Positions 13,201 to 21,800 of a DNA stretch of 64,000 nt are shown piece by piece; the first letter of the stretch is position 1, and each line of letters starts with the position of its first letter. A program made the translations under genes and the position numbers. Origin of the DNA: Hippopus hippopus (Eukaryota > Mollusca > Bivalvia > Cardiida > Cardiidae). The stretch is from positions 20,277,881 through 20,341,880 of the forward strand of contig OX328096.1 of assembly GCA_946811185.2 (NCBI GenBank), given 5' to 3'. The notes below the pieces were generated by a model that was given only the letters and a program-made list of their open reading frames with translations, did no database searches and was not told where the DNA came from.

Positions 13201-16200
13201 TTTTCACCCCATTGAGGCTTCCAAAATACTCAGAAAATCACTTCATTGCAATGAATAGCTGATCTTAAAAGAATTGTAACCTCTGGCAACCATATTACTG
13301 CCCAAACCGTCCAACACAAAGATTGATAACAGGCTACCAGTTTTATCTTGGTCATAACATCTGTCCGGTTATCAATAAATTCTCACTAGAAAGCTCAGCA
13401 TTATGTTTATTGAGCGCAAAAAGCAGAAATAGACAAAAAAGGACCCTAATTCGTGAAATGGGACTTTTACGATCAGGTGCGCCAGACGGGCTTGAGGTTG
13501 GTTTAGAATTGTGCCATCCTGGACTTTAGGGGGCCTATGGCATGCTCTAGATAGAACACTGAAATCCTTCATGCTATAATGACTTTTTTATTTCATCAGT
13601 ATAATCTGTACTTCAGGAAAATGCAATTAACTTTTAATATTAAACATTATCAAAGGCATACTATTAAACCTTTCATTACCTAAAGCGCTTGTAGAAGTCA
13701 TTTATAACATGTAAATCTCAAAAAAATCTTGAAGAAATTTATCGTGTGTGGTGGCCATTTTGTGTGTGTTTTCGGGAACATAAACACCTCGAGTATCAGA
13801 TGAAACGATTTGATTGAAAATATTTGTATTTCAAACAAAGGGTTATCAAATACGTACGCAAAAGATACGTTAAAATCCTAGTTTTGTGCTCTATTTGTGA
13901 AATTATGACAGTGAAAACTTGCACACAAAGTCTGTGTGGAGATTTCAATTATTTTTTTCATGATCTTCTCTGTACCAGGAGGCAACCAGTCAGAAATTAA
14001 AATCACCTTCAGGTACAGTTATCTGAAACAGAACACCTGTCATCTTTGTAATTCTAGCAAATATTGATGAAGTTCAACCAAGCACTGCGACCTAAGGCAC
14101 ATGTAAACAGTTTGCTTCGAATTGGCCATGGTCAAAATTAGATATAACTGAGAAAGGTAGGTTTTCAATGCAATTTTGATAAGAAGAGTAGTTATTACAC
14201 CCATGAATTGTGTTAGATTAGGGAAAAGAAGCATTTGGTTTGTCTGTGAAACAGTAGGTCATGACCTTTCCTTCTTTGTTCTATAGTTTTGACCCCAAAT
14301 GCGAAAGTGAGGGGTCATGGAGCTAGCGGCTTTTTATAGCGGCGAAAATAAGGGTAGGGTCAGGGCACGAAAGATTGCGAAAAAACGGCAAGGTAATGTG
14401 CTATTTTGGATTTTATCCCCAGATTATGTGTTGTTTTGAGTGTCATTTTAGCTTGGCATTTTCAGGCTAGCTTCCTGGGTTTGCATTTTGTGAATTTTGG
14501 AATATAGGCTAAAATGGCATATTTTGTCAGTTTTTTTCCGACCATGCCACTTGCCTATATTGATCATTAATTTCACTATTTCACAAGTTGAACATGATTT
14601 ATTGATAAAATCTAAAGAATTAGGATTGTGTTGTTGCATATAAGTGCTCTTTATAATTTCAGGCTGATTATATAGACCTTTGTTTGAGGAAGTTCTGTTT
14701 GGCCTATTGTCAACCGAGACAAGTTTAGCTGGCAACTGTGTCCTGCTACCTAAACCTTTGAGCTATTGTCACAACTGTTGCACTGGACACATTATCTATC
14801 CATGGTAATCATTTGTACCAAAACATTTTAGTATCGGATTACCCACATGGAAGTTACTGGCCGGACACAAACACCACTATTTTACGAACACACATACATA
14901 CACACACAAACAGGTGTACAGGGTTCATACAGGCAAGGCCAAGTAAAATTCAAGGACTTTTCAAGGACAAATCTTTACGTTTTCATGGACTAATTTATGA
15001 ATAATATCTACATGTATTCGTGAAGTCAGTACATCATTTTTGGATACAAAGTTAGCAATAATAGGAGCACTAGATGATGCAACAGGCCCAGCAACGGTAG
15101 CTATTGGGGTAGGGGGTACTATCAGGTTGTCACCTGGGGGGGAAGATGTGGTCGCAGTTTGTGTTTTATTAACCTTGGTTTCCTCTTTAACAAAGACATT
15201 TGTGAAAATCCCCGACATGGACTTCTGTAGTTTCTTACGCCCCTCTCCCTTCGCATGTGACCGCAAGGCACTTTCACCCATCCGTGCCACATCGATATCT
15301 TTCCTACATGCTAGACAGTGCGCCTGGTATGTTCGTTTCCTTTACCCACGGATACCTTTTCGGCCTGTCTCTGCTATAGATACACTTTCCCATTACGATA
15401 AAGGAAAAAGTTTGAAAGTTGAATTCAGGCTCCTTAGAATCGTTTGAACGCCATTTTGGTTTTACTTAGTCTGGATATTGGAATTGACTTTTTTCATGGA
15501 TAAAAATGATGCAATCGAACGTAAACCAGTCAGCAAGGGAGGCAACCCAAACATACGAGTACGAACATTCAGACCATGTATGTTCGAACTTCGTTTTCGC
15601 CCCCAGCACATTCGCCCATCTTTATTGTGGCGCTCTCGCACGTCTGTCATTGCTTAAAACGTGCCGATTTCCTTTCAAGCACTTTTCAAGGCGAATTTTG
15701 TTTTCAAGGACTTTTCAAGACTGCCCTTCATTTTCAAGTACTTTTCAAGCCTGTGCCAACCCTGGGTGTAACACTATACATGGTGATAAGATAAACCAAC
15801 TTCCTTGGTTATAGTATAACAGAATTAAAGATTCTTATTGTTTTTGTAAGGCTAGTTAAGGTCTACAGTCCCTAACTCTCATATGATAAGACAGAAGCTG
15901 CCAAGATTGGCCGAATAGCCGTTACGAAAACACTGATGTTACACAATATATTACCGATGAGTATGTGAGTGTACGGCCCCTAACTCTCATATTAAAAGAC
16001 AGAAGCTGCTGATATTGGCCAAATAGCCTTTACAAAAACCTCGATGTTTACCGATGAGTTAGGGGCCATAGACCTTAAGTCATCTCAACATCATACTCAA
16101 TAATAAATAACACTAAAAGCAATTCGAAATGTTTATAGACTGTCTGACTTCAACAGAGAGGTGTAAGTTAAGGGAAAATTTCAATTTCACAGGGTTTTCC

Positions 16201-19200
16201 CATGACTCTCTTATATGGGGGTAATTTGACCCAAAAATGACCCCTTTCAAATGAAGAAAAGAAGGCAAACATTGAAATTTTGGGGGTCATTTAGAAAATT
16301 TGGGGGGTCAGAATTCAAAGAAATAGGGGGTCATGGAAAACCCTGATTTCAGCTTAAGGGAAAAAAGGTTGCCTTATGATTTTAAGGTGCATTAAGTGTG
16401 CTGTCAATTACCAAACTTGTTAATATCATTGACGGTAGTTTTTCTCTTGCGATATACTGAAGACAACGGGTGGTCAAGTTGATCAGAGCGGCAATTTTGT
16501 TTGCAATTAAATACACTTTCTATCAGTTTACCGACACACCCTTTGACATGGCAGATGTACTAATTCACTTTAATATGGCTAAATCAAAAGTTGATTTAAT
16601 CAACATAAATTGCCTTTTGAGATGAACTTCCTAAACAGTACAGAACAGAAGTTAGACTTTTTCGTAATTGAAATGTACTTATATTGAGGATTACAGTGAG
16701 GAATACACGTCAATATGCCTATTGAAGATAGTTTAAATCCAAGATTAAACTGCATGTTATTTGCAATCTGATCTATATCACACATTCAGCATATTCTTCA
16801 CACACCAAGGGCTAACCCTCTAACACACAATCCCGAGTTTTAACGACCCTGAGAAAGCTTTAGAAAATACTGTGGGAGAAGGAGAAAATCCTACTAACCA
16901 GCATTTTCTTCTTTTCCCACAATGTTTTCAAATCCCATTACTTGTGCCACATTTACCATGTCCTTTGGAAATGCTTCCAATTTGGATCTGTCTATATTTT
17001 TTGTCGTGTTGTAAAGGGTTAAGATAAACATCAAACTGAAACATTGATGATAAGACTTTAGTGCCACTTTCTGGATGTGCAGAGGTTATTAACCCTTTAC
17101 CAGACAACAAAATTTTAGCCTTGTCCAAATTGAAAGCATTTGCAGACGACTATTTCAGTGTCGCTCAAATGGTGCAATCTTTCTTTGACTGGGTAGAAAA
17201 CATTGTGGGAAAAGGAGAAAATGCTGTTTACCGGCATTTTCTCCTTTTCCTTCAATGTTTTCAAAAGGTTTCTTTTCCAGGGTCGTCATAAGTTGGCATT
17301 GTGAGGTAAAGGGTTAAACAAGGTTAGATAATCAAGTGAACATATTTTCTTTTAATAAGTATTTCATATACATCTATTTCTACCTTTGTTTTCCATTTAA
17401 AAACATTTTGTGTATCTTTCAGAATCTTTCAGAGGGAAAAAAACTATAGAATTAATTAATCCATTGTGTGATGTAGCGCTGATCAGAACTCTTTGCATGT
17501 CCCATTGTTAGTCATTATCATAATGCAAACTTGTATCCTCTGCGTGTATCTCAAGTCAGTGGTTCATGTTCACAAAGCATATATTTTAAACTTTTTTCTT
17601 CAATTCAAGCATTTAAAACAAAAAATTAATAAATACTCTCTCATCCCTCCAACGTTAACAGTGGCTTATTTGGGAGCCGAAATAGGAGACAGCAATGCTG
17701 CATATCAGGTAAAATAAATGCAATGACCTGATTGGTTAAGCATCAATTTCCACGGATCCATGTATTTTCCCCCCTCCCCCGCCATGTTAGAGCACTTGCT
17801 CTGGGCGAGGGACCCCGAGATCAAATCCCGCACAGGCCACCCCCCCCCCAAGACATTTACTTTTGTATTCAACAGTGCTCTATCGTGCGCACAATGGTTT
17901 GGCATAATACCGGCAAACGCCCCTCCACTATACAGCCATATGCATACATGTGGTATTGTTTTACGAATTAAAAGATAAATTAATGAAATTATGTGCTTTA
18001 TTCCGTAAACGGGATGAATCCATAAGAAATCAAAATTCTTTTGACACACGATATAGATTTTCATGGGTTTTCGCGATATAGTGGAGGGGCGTTTTCAGGT
18101 ATACATGGATCCATGGAAATCGATATTTGACCAATCAGGTCATCGCATTTATTTTACCCGATGTACAGCCTTGTTGTCTGCTATTTCGGCTCCCAAACAA
18201 ACGACTGTTAACGTTGGAGGGATGCGATAGGTTTCATTCATTTTGCGTTTTAAACCTTTGAATTTAAGAAAAAGTTTAAAATATGTGCTTTGCGAACGTG
18301 TACCGCTGACATGAGATCACACAGAGGCTGTAGACAAGGTTGAATTATGATAATGACTGAAAATCGCACATATGCAAAGAGTTCTGATCAGCGCTACATT
18401 ACACAATGGATTAATTAATGCTTTAGATTTTCCCCCTCTGAAAGATTTTTTAAAGAGACAAAAATGTTTTAAAGTGGAAAACAAAGGTAAAAATAGATCT
18501 ATATGAATACTTATAAAAATAGAATATGTTTACTTAAATATCTAACCTTTTTCAGTAACCTATGCACATCCAAAAAGTGGCATTTGTCATCAATGTTTCA
18601 GTTCGACGTTAATCTTAACCCTTGGTGCATGAAGAATATGCTGAATATGTAGATATAGATCAGGTTGCAAATAACATGCAGTTTAATCTTGGATTAAAAG
18701 AATCTGCTATTTACAATAAGCATATTGACGTGTATTCCTCACGACGTATTCCTTACAAACAGTAGAATTCAATTTTGAAATTAAGTCTAACTCTGTTCTG
18801 TACCGGTGGAAGTTCAGCTAAAAAGGCAACTTATGTTAATTAAATATACTTTTTACTTAGTCGTATTAAAGTGGATAAGCACATCTGCCATTTCACAGGA
18901 TGTGTCGGTAAACTCTAAACTGATAAGAAGTGTGTTTGATTGCAAACCAATTTGCCGCTCTAATCAACTTGACCACCCGTTATCTTCAGTATATCATAAG
19001 ATAAAACAAACTACTGTCACTGATATTAACAAGTTTGTTAATTGACAGCACACTTAACACATTTTAAAATCATGAGACAACCCTTTTTCCCTTAACCTGA
19101 AATTGAAATTTTTCATAGTCAAGTCATAGTCAATTTTTCATAAACTTACACCTCTCTGTAGAATCAGACAATCTATAATGTTTTCGAAATGCTTGTAATT

Positions 19201-19856
19201 TAGTGTTGTTTATTTGGGTATGATGTTGAGATGACTTTACTAGCCTTACGAAAACAATAGGTATCTTTAATTCTATTATTTTATGGCAAAACGGATGTTT
19301 GTTGAGGTGTTTTATTCTTTCTCATTGAAGTTCAAAACTTTGCTAAAACAAGTAGATCTTTTGCATTGTCTGTAGCCCCCGTAAATCGCCCTTTTTGTAC
19401 ATATCTTTGTGTAAATTAGTCATCTTCAAATTTCTACCGAGAATTCATCATCGGCAGAAACATAATTATGATAGAATTATTTTTTCCCGGAATTTTTTTG
19501 CGAGAAACAGTCATGACAACACAATTTATGTAGCCTATCTGCTATACTGTATATGTATTTACTGTGGTTGTTTGGGAGCCCTTGGCAACAGTAACCAAGG
19601 AAGTCGGTTTATCTTATCACCACGGATCCATGTATTATGCCAATGGTTTTCAAAGGTTGTTCCTCCTATGACTTGAATCCCAAGAGAGGGGGCGATTTCT
19701 CCTGGGGACGAAACTTGATGCATTTGCTAATAAAAAGGCTACTTATGCGCAATTGGTTTAGGGTTTAATTGGAAGACAATCCATGTTTCTGACCGAAACT
19801 GAGCAATAACTTTGGGAATAGATTTTATTATTCACTCACGCTATAGAACGCTGCAT
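3699..19856 (-). CDS. LIG1: DNA ligase 1, N-terminal half (six coding exons, 3' end outside window)
   Basis: ATP-dependent DNA ligase that seals Okazaki fragments at the fork while bound to PCNA. Coding exons on the minus strand are 19856-19840, 11015-10953, 9853-9652, 7665-7566, 6540-6440 and 4255-3699. All have AG/GT borders and agreeing phases, giving about 346 residues. Visible: the PIP box QRSIASFF at residues 2-9, formed only after splicing exons 1 and 2; SPIKTP and the basic stretch ARKRVKV near residues 35-47, resembling the vertebrate LIG1 Cdk-site/NLS segment; a TARK motif at the exon 4/5 join, as in human LIG1; then a Lys/Glu-rich linker. The adenylation and OB domains are not in the window. 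The call rests on the N-terminal signature and exon order, not on the catalytic core. Confidence 0.82.
4804..5112 (-). mobile_element. tRNA-derived SINE (family S)
   Basis: Read on the minus strand, it starts at about 5112 with a tRNA-like head: A box TAGCTCAGTTGGTAGCG and B box GGTTTGATCCC, followed by a body ending CATAAAACACC-like and a caatcaat tail. The intact body site GTGTTTAATGCAG (4823-4835) is the empty counterpart of the one split by family A at 48800. Confidence 0.8.
5098..5395 (+). mobile_element. tRNA-derived SINE (family S), head-to-head with previous
   Basis: Head GCTCAGTTAGTAATATATGG with B box GCTGGTTTGAATCGAAAG; body ends ...GAAAATGGTGTTAAATG. Opposite orientation to the adjoining copy, so the two tRNA heads abut. 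Confidence 0.7.
5555..6135. repeat. Dispersed repeat H, copy 1
   Basis: Blocks such as GCATTTTCTATCGACCGTAA, GCAACCTTGCAACCGTCAGG and AAAACTGGCTGAAAATGAG recur in the same order at 26318-26650. Unclassified; no TIR seen. Confidence 0.6.
6194..6416 (+). repeat. Family A copy, near full length
   Basis: Forward, left flank mutated to TGAA. Hairpin centre is GGTTACC rather than the GGTAACC expected for this orientation. Confidence 0.8.
6440..6540 (-). CDS. LIG1: LIG1 coding exon 5
   Basis: Acceptor AATTCAG, 101 bp, donor GTGTGT. The split codon gives Ala, so T-ARKS across the join parallels TARK in human LIG1. It continues IPFQRIEEKMEVEEEEEEKK, a coiled, acidic stretch like the VLEEQ...EEEEEE segment of vertebrate enzymes. 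Confidence 0.8.
6652..6967 (+). repeat. Two family A copies, the second partial
   Basis: Forward copy 6652-6856 with a damaged hairpin and terminal TTAA at 6853-6856. It is followed by the right third of another forward copy ending TTAA at 6964-6967. Confidence 0.75.
7430..7550 (-). repeat. Family A partial copy beside LIG1 exon 4
   Basis: Reverse; hairpin read as AAAATGCTGGTCACCACCATTTT, right end TGTGGTAAATGGTTTTAA. Confidence 0.65.
7566..7665 (-). CDS. LIG1: LIG1 coding exon 4
   Basis: Acceptor TTTTTCAG, 100 bp, donor GTGAGG. Encodes a Ser/Asp-rich segment (DNKNSQDSGISVSSDTG) ending PYPVRKT. A decayed family A copy abuts it on the downstream side (7430-7550), only about 16 bp from the donor. 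Confidence 0.78.
7688..7895 (-). mobile_element. tRNA-derived SINE (family S)
   Basis: Minus-strand head GGTTCAGTGGTAAAAAG with B box GGTTGTAACCTC, and a tail complementary to TTGATTGAATGGTGTTTTA. Confidence 0.75.
7985..8105 (+). repeat. Family A partial copy
   Basis: Forward; only the right hairpin arm (ATTTTCTCCTTTTCCCAC) and the TCATCTGCAGATG block remain. Confidence 0.55.
8178..8372 (+). repeat. Element D, half copy
   Basis: Carries TTCTGCCAGTGACTAAC and CAGACTGTCATCTTCACAG in the order seen in the complete copy 23135-23505, and ends GGGCC-TTTAA. Its terminal TTAA is shared with the A copy that follows. Confidence 0.65.
8369..8578 (+). repeat. Family A copy
   Basis: Forward, TTAA at both ends; hairpin slightly shortened (GCTGGTAACAGC). 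Confidence 0.75.
8666..8878. repeat. Element B copy, TTAA-flanked
   Basis: Ends TTAACCCTTAAAG and inverse CTTTAAGGTTAA. Central imperfect palindrome AAGATCAGACTGCA / TGCAGTCTGACCTT. Confidence 0.75.
8888..9190 (-). repeat. Two decayed family A copies
   Basis: Reverse copy with an interrupted hairpin (to about 9104), then the left third of a second reverse copy (GCATTCGCAGATAACAAAC). Confidence 0.55.
9295..9523 (-). repeat. Family A copy, full length
   Basis: Reverse; left flank CTAA, right TTAA; palindrome intact apart from one arm base (GTGAGAAAAGG). Confidence 0.85.
9652..9853 (-). CDS. LIG1: LIG1 coding exon 3
   Basis: Acceptor CTCATAG, 202 bp, donor GTATGG. Encodes KSDSQDDSPIKTPARKRV and an acidic run LDSDDEDD, matching the SP-rich then Arg/Lys then acidic pattern in vertebrate LIG1. 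Two S/T-P sites (SPIK, TPAR) are possible Cdk targets and ARKRVKV is a likely NLS. Leaves in phase 0. Confidence 0.82.
9938..10127 (-). repeat. Family A copy, worn ends
   Basis: Reverse; hairpin readable (ATGCTGGTTACCAGCATTTT), right end CTGGTAAGGGCTAA. Confidence 0.65.
10307..10535 (-). repeat. Family A copy, full length
   Basis: Reverse; left TTAG, right TTAA. Hairpin centre is GGTAACC, flipped relative to its outer ends. Confidence 0.82.
10731..10904 (-). repeat. Family A copy lacking the hairpin
   Basis: Reverse; TTAA at both ends, but the palindrome is deleted down to GACATTTTAGACAATCG. Confidence 0.75.
10953..11015 (-). CDS. LIG1: LIG1 coding exon 2
   Basis: Acceptor TTTTACAG then 63 bp then donor GTTTGT. 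It completes the PIP box (SFF) and encodes SPKTKTGNKVKPDSGEK, a basic linker like the one after the PIP box in animal LIG1. Enters with two bases owed and leaves with two over. Confidence 0.82.
11039..11267 (+). repeat. Family A copy, full length
   Basis: Forward; perfect TTAA at both ends (11039-11042, 11264-11267) and an almost perfect palindrome. Lies 24 bp upstream of the LIG1 exon 2 acceptor. Confidence 0.88.
11268..14918. other. LIG1 intron 1, distal part: no gene seen
   Basis: Starts with a short element C fragment (11308-11375), then the 175-bp tandem array. 12650-14740 is unclassified non-coding sequence that separates the array from an outlying unit at 14750-14880. Confidence 0.5.
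11950..12645. repeat. Tandem array of about 175-bp units
   Basis: The phrase TGTGACCTTGACCTTTGAGC with CATCATCTATCCATGG-like text recurs near 11975, 12150, 12327 and 12493 (spacing 166-177 bp). A further diverged unit sits at 14750-14880. This motif is common in molluscan repeats. Confidence 0.7.
14919..15764 (-). mobile_element. hAT-like DNA transposon with 6-bp target duplication
   Basis: Terminal inverted repeats CAGGGTTCATACAGGC (left) and CAGGGTTGGCACAGGC (right, inverted), flanked by a perfect direct repeat GGTGTA at 14913-14918 and 15765-15770. Subterminal TTCAAGGACTTTTCAAGG motifs occur at both ends. Carries a broken BED-type zinc-finger frame. Too short for a transposase, so non-autonomous or internally deleted. 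Confidence 0.78.
14961..15393 (-). pseudogene. BED-type zinc-finger fragment inside the transposon, frameshifted
   Basis: Frame 1 from the ATG at 15393 gives ...DRPKRYPWVK and then stops. The frame shifted by one base continues RTYQAHCLACRKDIDVARMG, then ESALRSHAKGEGRKK and a Ser/Thr-rich tail ending at 14961. The pattern W-V-x-Y-x-x-x-C-x-x-C...S-x-L-x-x-H-x-x-G-x-x-H/R-K is that of the BED finger at the N-terminus of hAT-type transposases. The shift lies between the tryptophan and the first cysteine. The final zinc ligand position is Arg, not His (GEGRKK). Confidence 0.65.
15856..16078. mobile_element. Element F, TTAA-flanked, inside the left arm
   Basis: Ends TTAAGGTCTACAGTCCCTAAC and inverse; internally two direct units starting CCCTAACTCTCATAT about 115 bp apart. 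The right arm reads CTAG-TAAA-GTCATC here, an insertion-free counterpart. Confidence 0.78.
16190..16345. mobile_element. Short CAGGG...CCCTG element with 6-bp target duplication
   Basis: Inverted ends CAGGGTTTTCCCATGAC / CAGGGTTTTCCATGACCC, flanked by ATTTCA on both sides. The right arm of the giant repeat carries the unoccupied site (ATTTCAGGTTAAGG, inverted near 19095-19115). Same end type and duplication length as 14919-15764. Confidence 0.82.
16812..17022 (+). repeat. Family A copy in the left arm
   Basis: Forward; CTAA/TTAA ends. The right arm is unoccupied at this point (CACCAAGGGTTAAG inverted, about 18617-18630). Confidence 0.82.
17089..17317 (-). repeat. Family A copy in the left arm, full length
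   Basis: Reverse; TTAA at both ends, hairpin intact with one mismatch (GCTGTTTACCGGC). The right arm lacks it. Confidence 0.85.
17768..18099. repeat. Loop of giant inverted repeat, with its own inner inverted repeat
   Basis: AAACGCCCCTCCACTATA (from about 17914) pairs with TATAGTGGAGGGGCGTTTT (about 18077). Between the left arm and this lies C-rich DNA with a tRNA-like patch (GTTAGAGCACTTGCTCTG; B-box-like GATCAAATCCC at 17819-17829). Confidence 0.65.
18100..19638 (-). repeat. Right arm of giant inverted repeat
   Basis: Begins ATACATGGATCCATGG and ends CCACGGATCCATGTATT, so the arm has its own short inverted ends. It lacks the four insertions of the left arm, but has about 300 bp of private sequence (roughly 19285-19585). 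Confidence 0.83.
19840..19856 (-). CDS. LIG1: LIG1 coding exon 1 (17 bp)
   Basis: The minus strand reads ATG CAG CGT TCT ATA GC followed by the donor GTGAGT, giving MQRSI plus two bases of Ala. Joined to the G that opens the next exon it makes MQRSIASFF, the LIG1 PCNA-interacting peptide. The exon is too short for ORF callers; the exact match of motif, phase and donor supports it. The intron that follows is about 8.8 kb. Confidence 0.82.
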
Positions 19857-19990
19857 TTTTGTTTCGTTCACCTGAAACACCGATAAAAGCTACTGATTTC
19901 CCGCCACGAAAGTCAACCGGATGTTGATATTAGTGAATGTCATTGTCCCGCTAAACACCAACAAGAAACATAAAGAAGCGAGAAGATGGG
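19857..19990. promoter_or_regulatory. Probable divergent LIG1 / TMEM184 promoter with E2F-type site
   Basis: The stretch just upstream of the LIG1 ATG is free of recognised repeats. TTTCCCGCC at 19897-19905 is a consensus E2F site about 45 bp from the LIG1 start, fitting the S-phase control known for LIG1. On the + strand a plausible untranslated exon ends ...GAAGATGG with donor GTAAGA at 19990, pointing towards TMEM184. Transcription starts are inferred, not seen. Confidence 0.5.
19930..19989 (+). other. Candidate 5' UTR exon of TMEM184 (start not defined)
   Basis: A purine-rich leader ending ATGG before the donor GTAAGA. Spliced to the acceptor at 31222 it would create a four-codon upstream frame (M-D-D-D-stop) overlapping the main ATG. 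Supported only by the donor, location and direction; it could belong to another transcript. Confidence 0.3.
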
Positions 19991-20394
19991 TAAGAAGCGA
20001 CTTTATTTTTCAATGCTGAAGAAATCGTTTATCTTTCAAATTACTGAAAATTTAGCCTTTTTTTCAAGCATTTGTTTATTAATTAATCAAAGTCAAAGCT
20101 GCTGAAAGTGGTCAAATCATGTGTGTTTTGACGCTCATAAGTTTTGACGCCCATTGAATTTTACAACAATCAGTTTACAAGTGTCTTCTACTGGCGGCCG
20201 CATTTGAATTATACATCCCTCAGCCACTAACACTTTAAATACAGAAGTTACTTATATACTCTGTTAAAACACGTGAAAAAACACAGACTTCTACTAAGAT
20301 TTTCCGTGAATCTTCCAAATCAGGCAGAGCAGGGATTGTACATGTGTATATAAAATCCCTGGGCAGAGTAAACAAAAGATATAGAGCGACTTGG

Positions 20395-20589
20395 CACCTT
20401 TACTCCAGGTTTTTAAATTTTTTTTTTCTGCCAGCGATTAACCCTCGGATCGACCATCCAATAAACGATTGTCATCCTCACAAGAACTGTCACACTTTTA
20501 AATAGTATGATTTTAATTTAGATTCGTTTTAAATAACACCCGAATTGTTTACTTTTGGCCGCTACTGGTCCTTCTGAAAATGATATTAA
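20395..20589 (+). repeat. Element D, half copy
   Basis: TTCTGCCAGCGATTAACCC and GATTGTCATCCTCACAAG, as in 23135-23505; ends at the TTAA that opens element E. Confidence 0.65.
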
Positions 20590-20818
20590 GGATACGGCAC
20601 CTTCATGGGATTCATGTAACATTCGTGTAACATCGCCTTTCATCGCCAAAATCGTACAGATTCGGAAAAGACTCGGGTAATCCATAATCGAGGCGGGGAC
20701 CAGCGTCTATCGGCCGATCGGTTACGAATTACACGAGTTTTAGCCGATTCCGTACGTTTTTTTTTTCTGCGATGAAAGGCGATGTTACACGTCTCCCATT
20801 AGGGTGCCCTATCCTTAA
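20586..20818. mobile_element. Element E, TTAA-flanked fold-back
   Basis: Ends TTAAGGATACGGCACC and inverse GGTGCCCTATCCTTAA; second inverted block GTGTAACATCGCCTTTCATC. The central part is not paired. Confidence 0.78.
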
Positions 20819-21517
20819 AACTGTTAATGGATAATTAAATCGGTGCCCCAGGCTATAGGATGTAATCCAATCCTTAACTTTCTATTTAAATTCCCTCAGT
20901 AGTTTACATCTAATGTTGCAAAAGCTGAAGTGTGACAGTAGAGTTTGGAAGAGACACTCCTGATGGACTTAGCATATTGGTTACATCTAATAAACTGTTT
21001 AATTGTAGATATTTCAGACTGAGTAACGGGTATCAAAGTTGAAAAGTAGCCCATATGTCTGCAAGAAGTAAAACATTGTACATGTACATGTGCAGGTTAA
21101 AGTATATATATAGAGAGATTTATCACATGTATAAAATCTCCCCAGCAGTGCCAAGACGTATACGAGCGGGAAAAGTTGTGATTTTCATGCTTAATAAAAC
21201 CAGGGATTGTATATACTCTGCATATACGATCCCTGATAAAACAAAGAAATACGCTATAAGGTATTTAATGTTAACAAAATTTGAAAATATTTCAATTTAC
21301 TCCCTCTGCAATCTGTTTCATGCTACTTTCGTTGTAAATATCACAGAGCTATCTTCTTGTGTATATACACATTTCAAAACTAACTATACGAGCGTAGATC
21401 TGTAGATCACGGACCTGTAAACGGTATACTGTATAAGCTGAAAGTCAAGATAAAGGATACTCATTTCTCTGTCATTGGTTTTATGTGCTAAATAGAATCT
21501 CAAATTTGTGTCTATGT

Positions 21518-21616
21518 AATATCATTTTATCAAACACGTTGACTATTTAATGAATATGATGCTCGCCAAGGCTCGCGTCATATATTTAAAGTCAACTCGT
21601 TTGATAAAAATGATAC
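21518..21616. repeat. Hairpin with 30-nt imperfect arms
   Basis: ATATCATTTTATCAAACACG then GTTGACT on the left pairs with AGTCAACTCGTTTGATAAAA then ATGAT on the right, around GATGCTCGCC-AAGG-CTCGCGTC. Confidence 0.75.
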
Positions 21617-21678
21617 AGTAATACATAAACACTCACGCAAGATCCTCTATATATCACATAATTTAAATGTCCATCTGA

Positions 21679-21800
21679 TTAATTCTTTGCCATATGACAA
21701 ATGTTTAGACTTGTCCAAAGTGAAAGCATTTGCAGACGAAAAATTAAATGTGACTCAGTTGATGCTATTTGTCCTTAGAAGGGCGGAAAACATTGTGGGA
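21679..21800 (-). repeat. Family A copy, truncated in the hairpin
   Basis: Reverse; TTAATTCTTTGCC, GCATTTGCAGACG, then breaks off after AACATTGTGGGAAAAG. Confidence 0.7.

Larger units (their letters stand above)
15771..17767 (+). repeat. Left arm of giant inverted repeat
   Basis: Pairs in inverse with 18100-19638. Examples: TAAACCAACTTCCTTGG, GTGTGCTGTCAATTACCAAAC, GGGTGGTCAAGTTGATCAG, TCCCTCCAACGTTAACAG. It carries insertions absent from the right arm at 15860-16074, 16190-16345, about 16812-17022 and 17089-17317. Inner end CCACGGATCCATGTATT. Confidence 0.85.

Noticed and set aside
15462..15650. LRSIASFLS on the minus strand, resembling the LIG1 PIP box
   Set aside because: Lies inside the hAT-like transposon, lacks the Gln and has no splice site. 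The genuine MQRSIA exon is at 19840-19856.
17780..17845. Possible functional tRNA gene in the loop of the giant inverted repeat
   Set aside because: Only B-box-like text is present; no cloverleaf or acceptor stem could be formed.
18806..19045. 79-aa frame in the right inverted-repeat arm
   Set aside because: The left arm counterpart is not open in the matching frame, so no coding constraint is seen.
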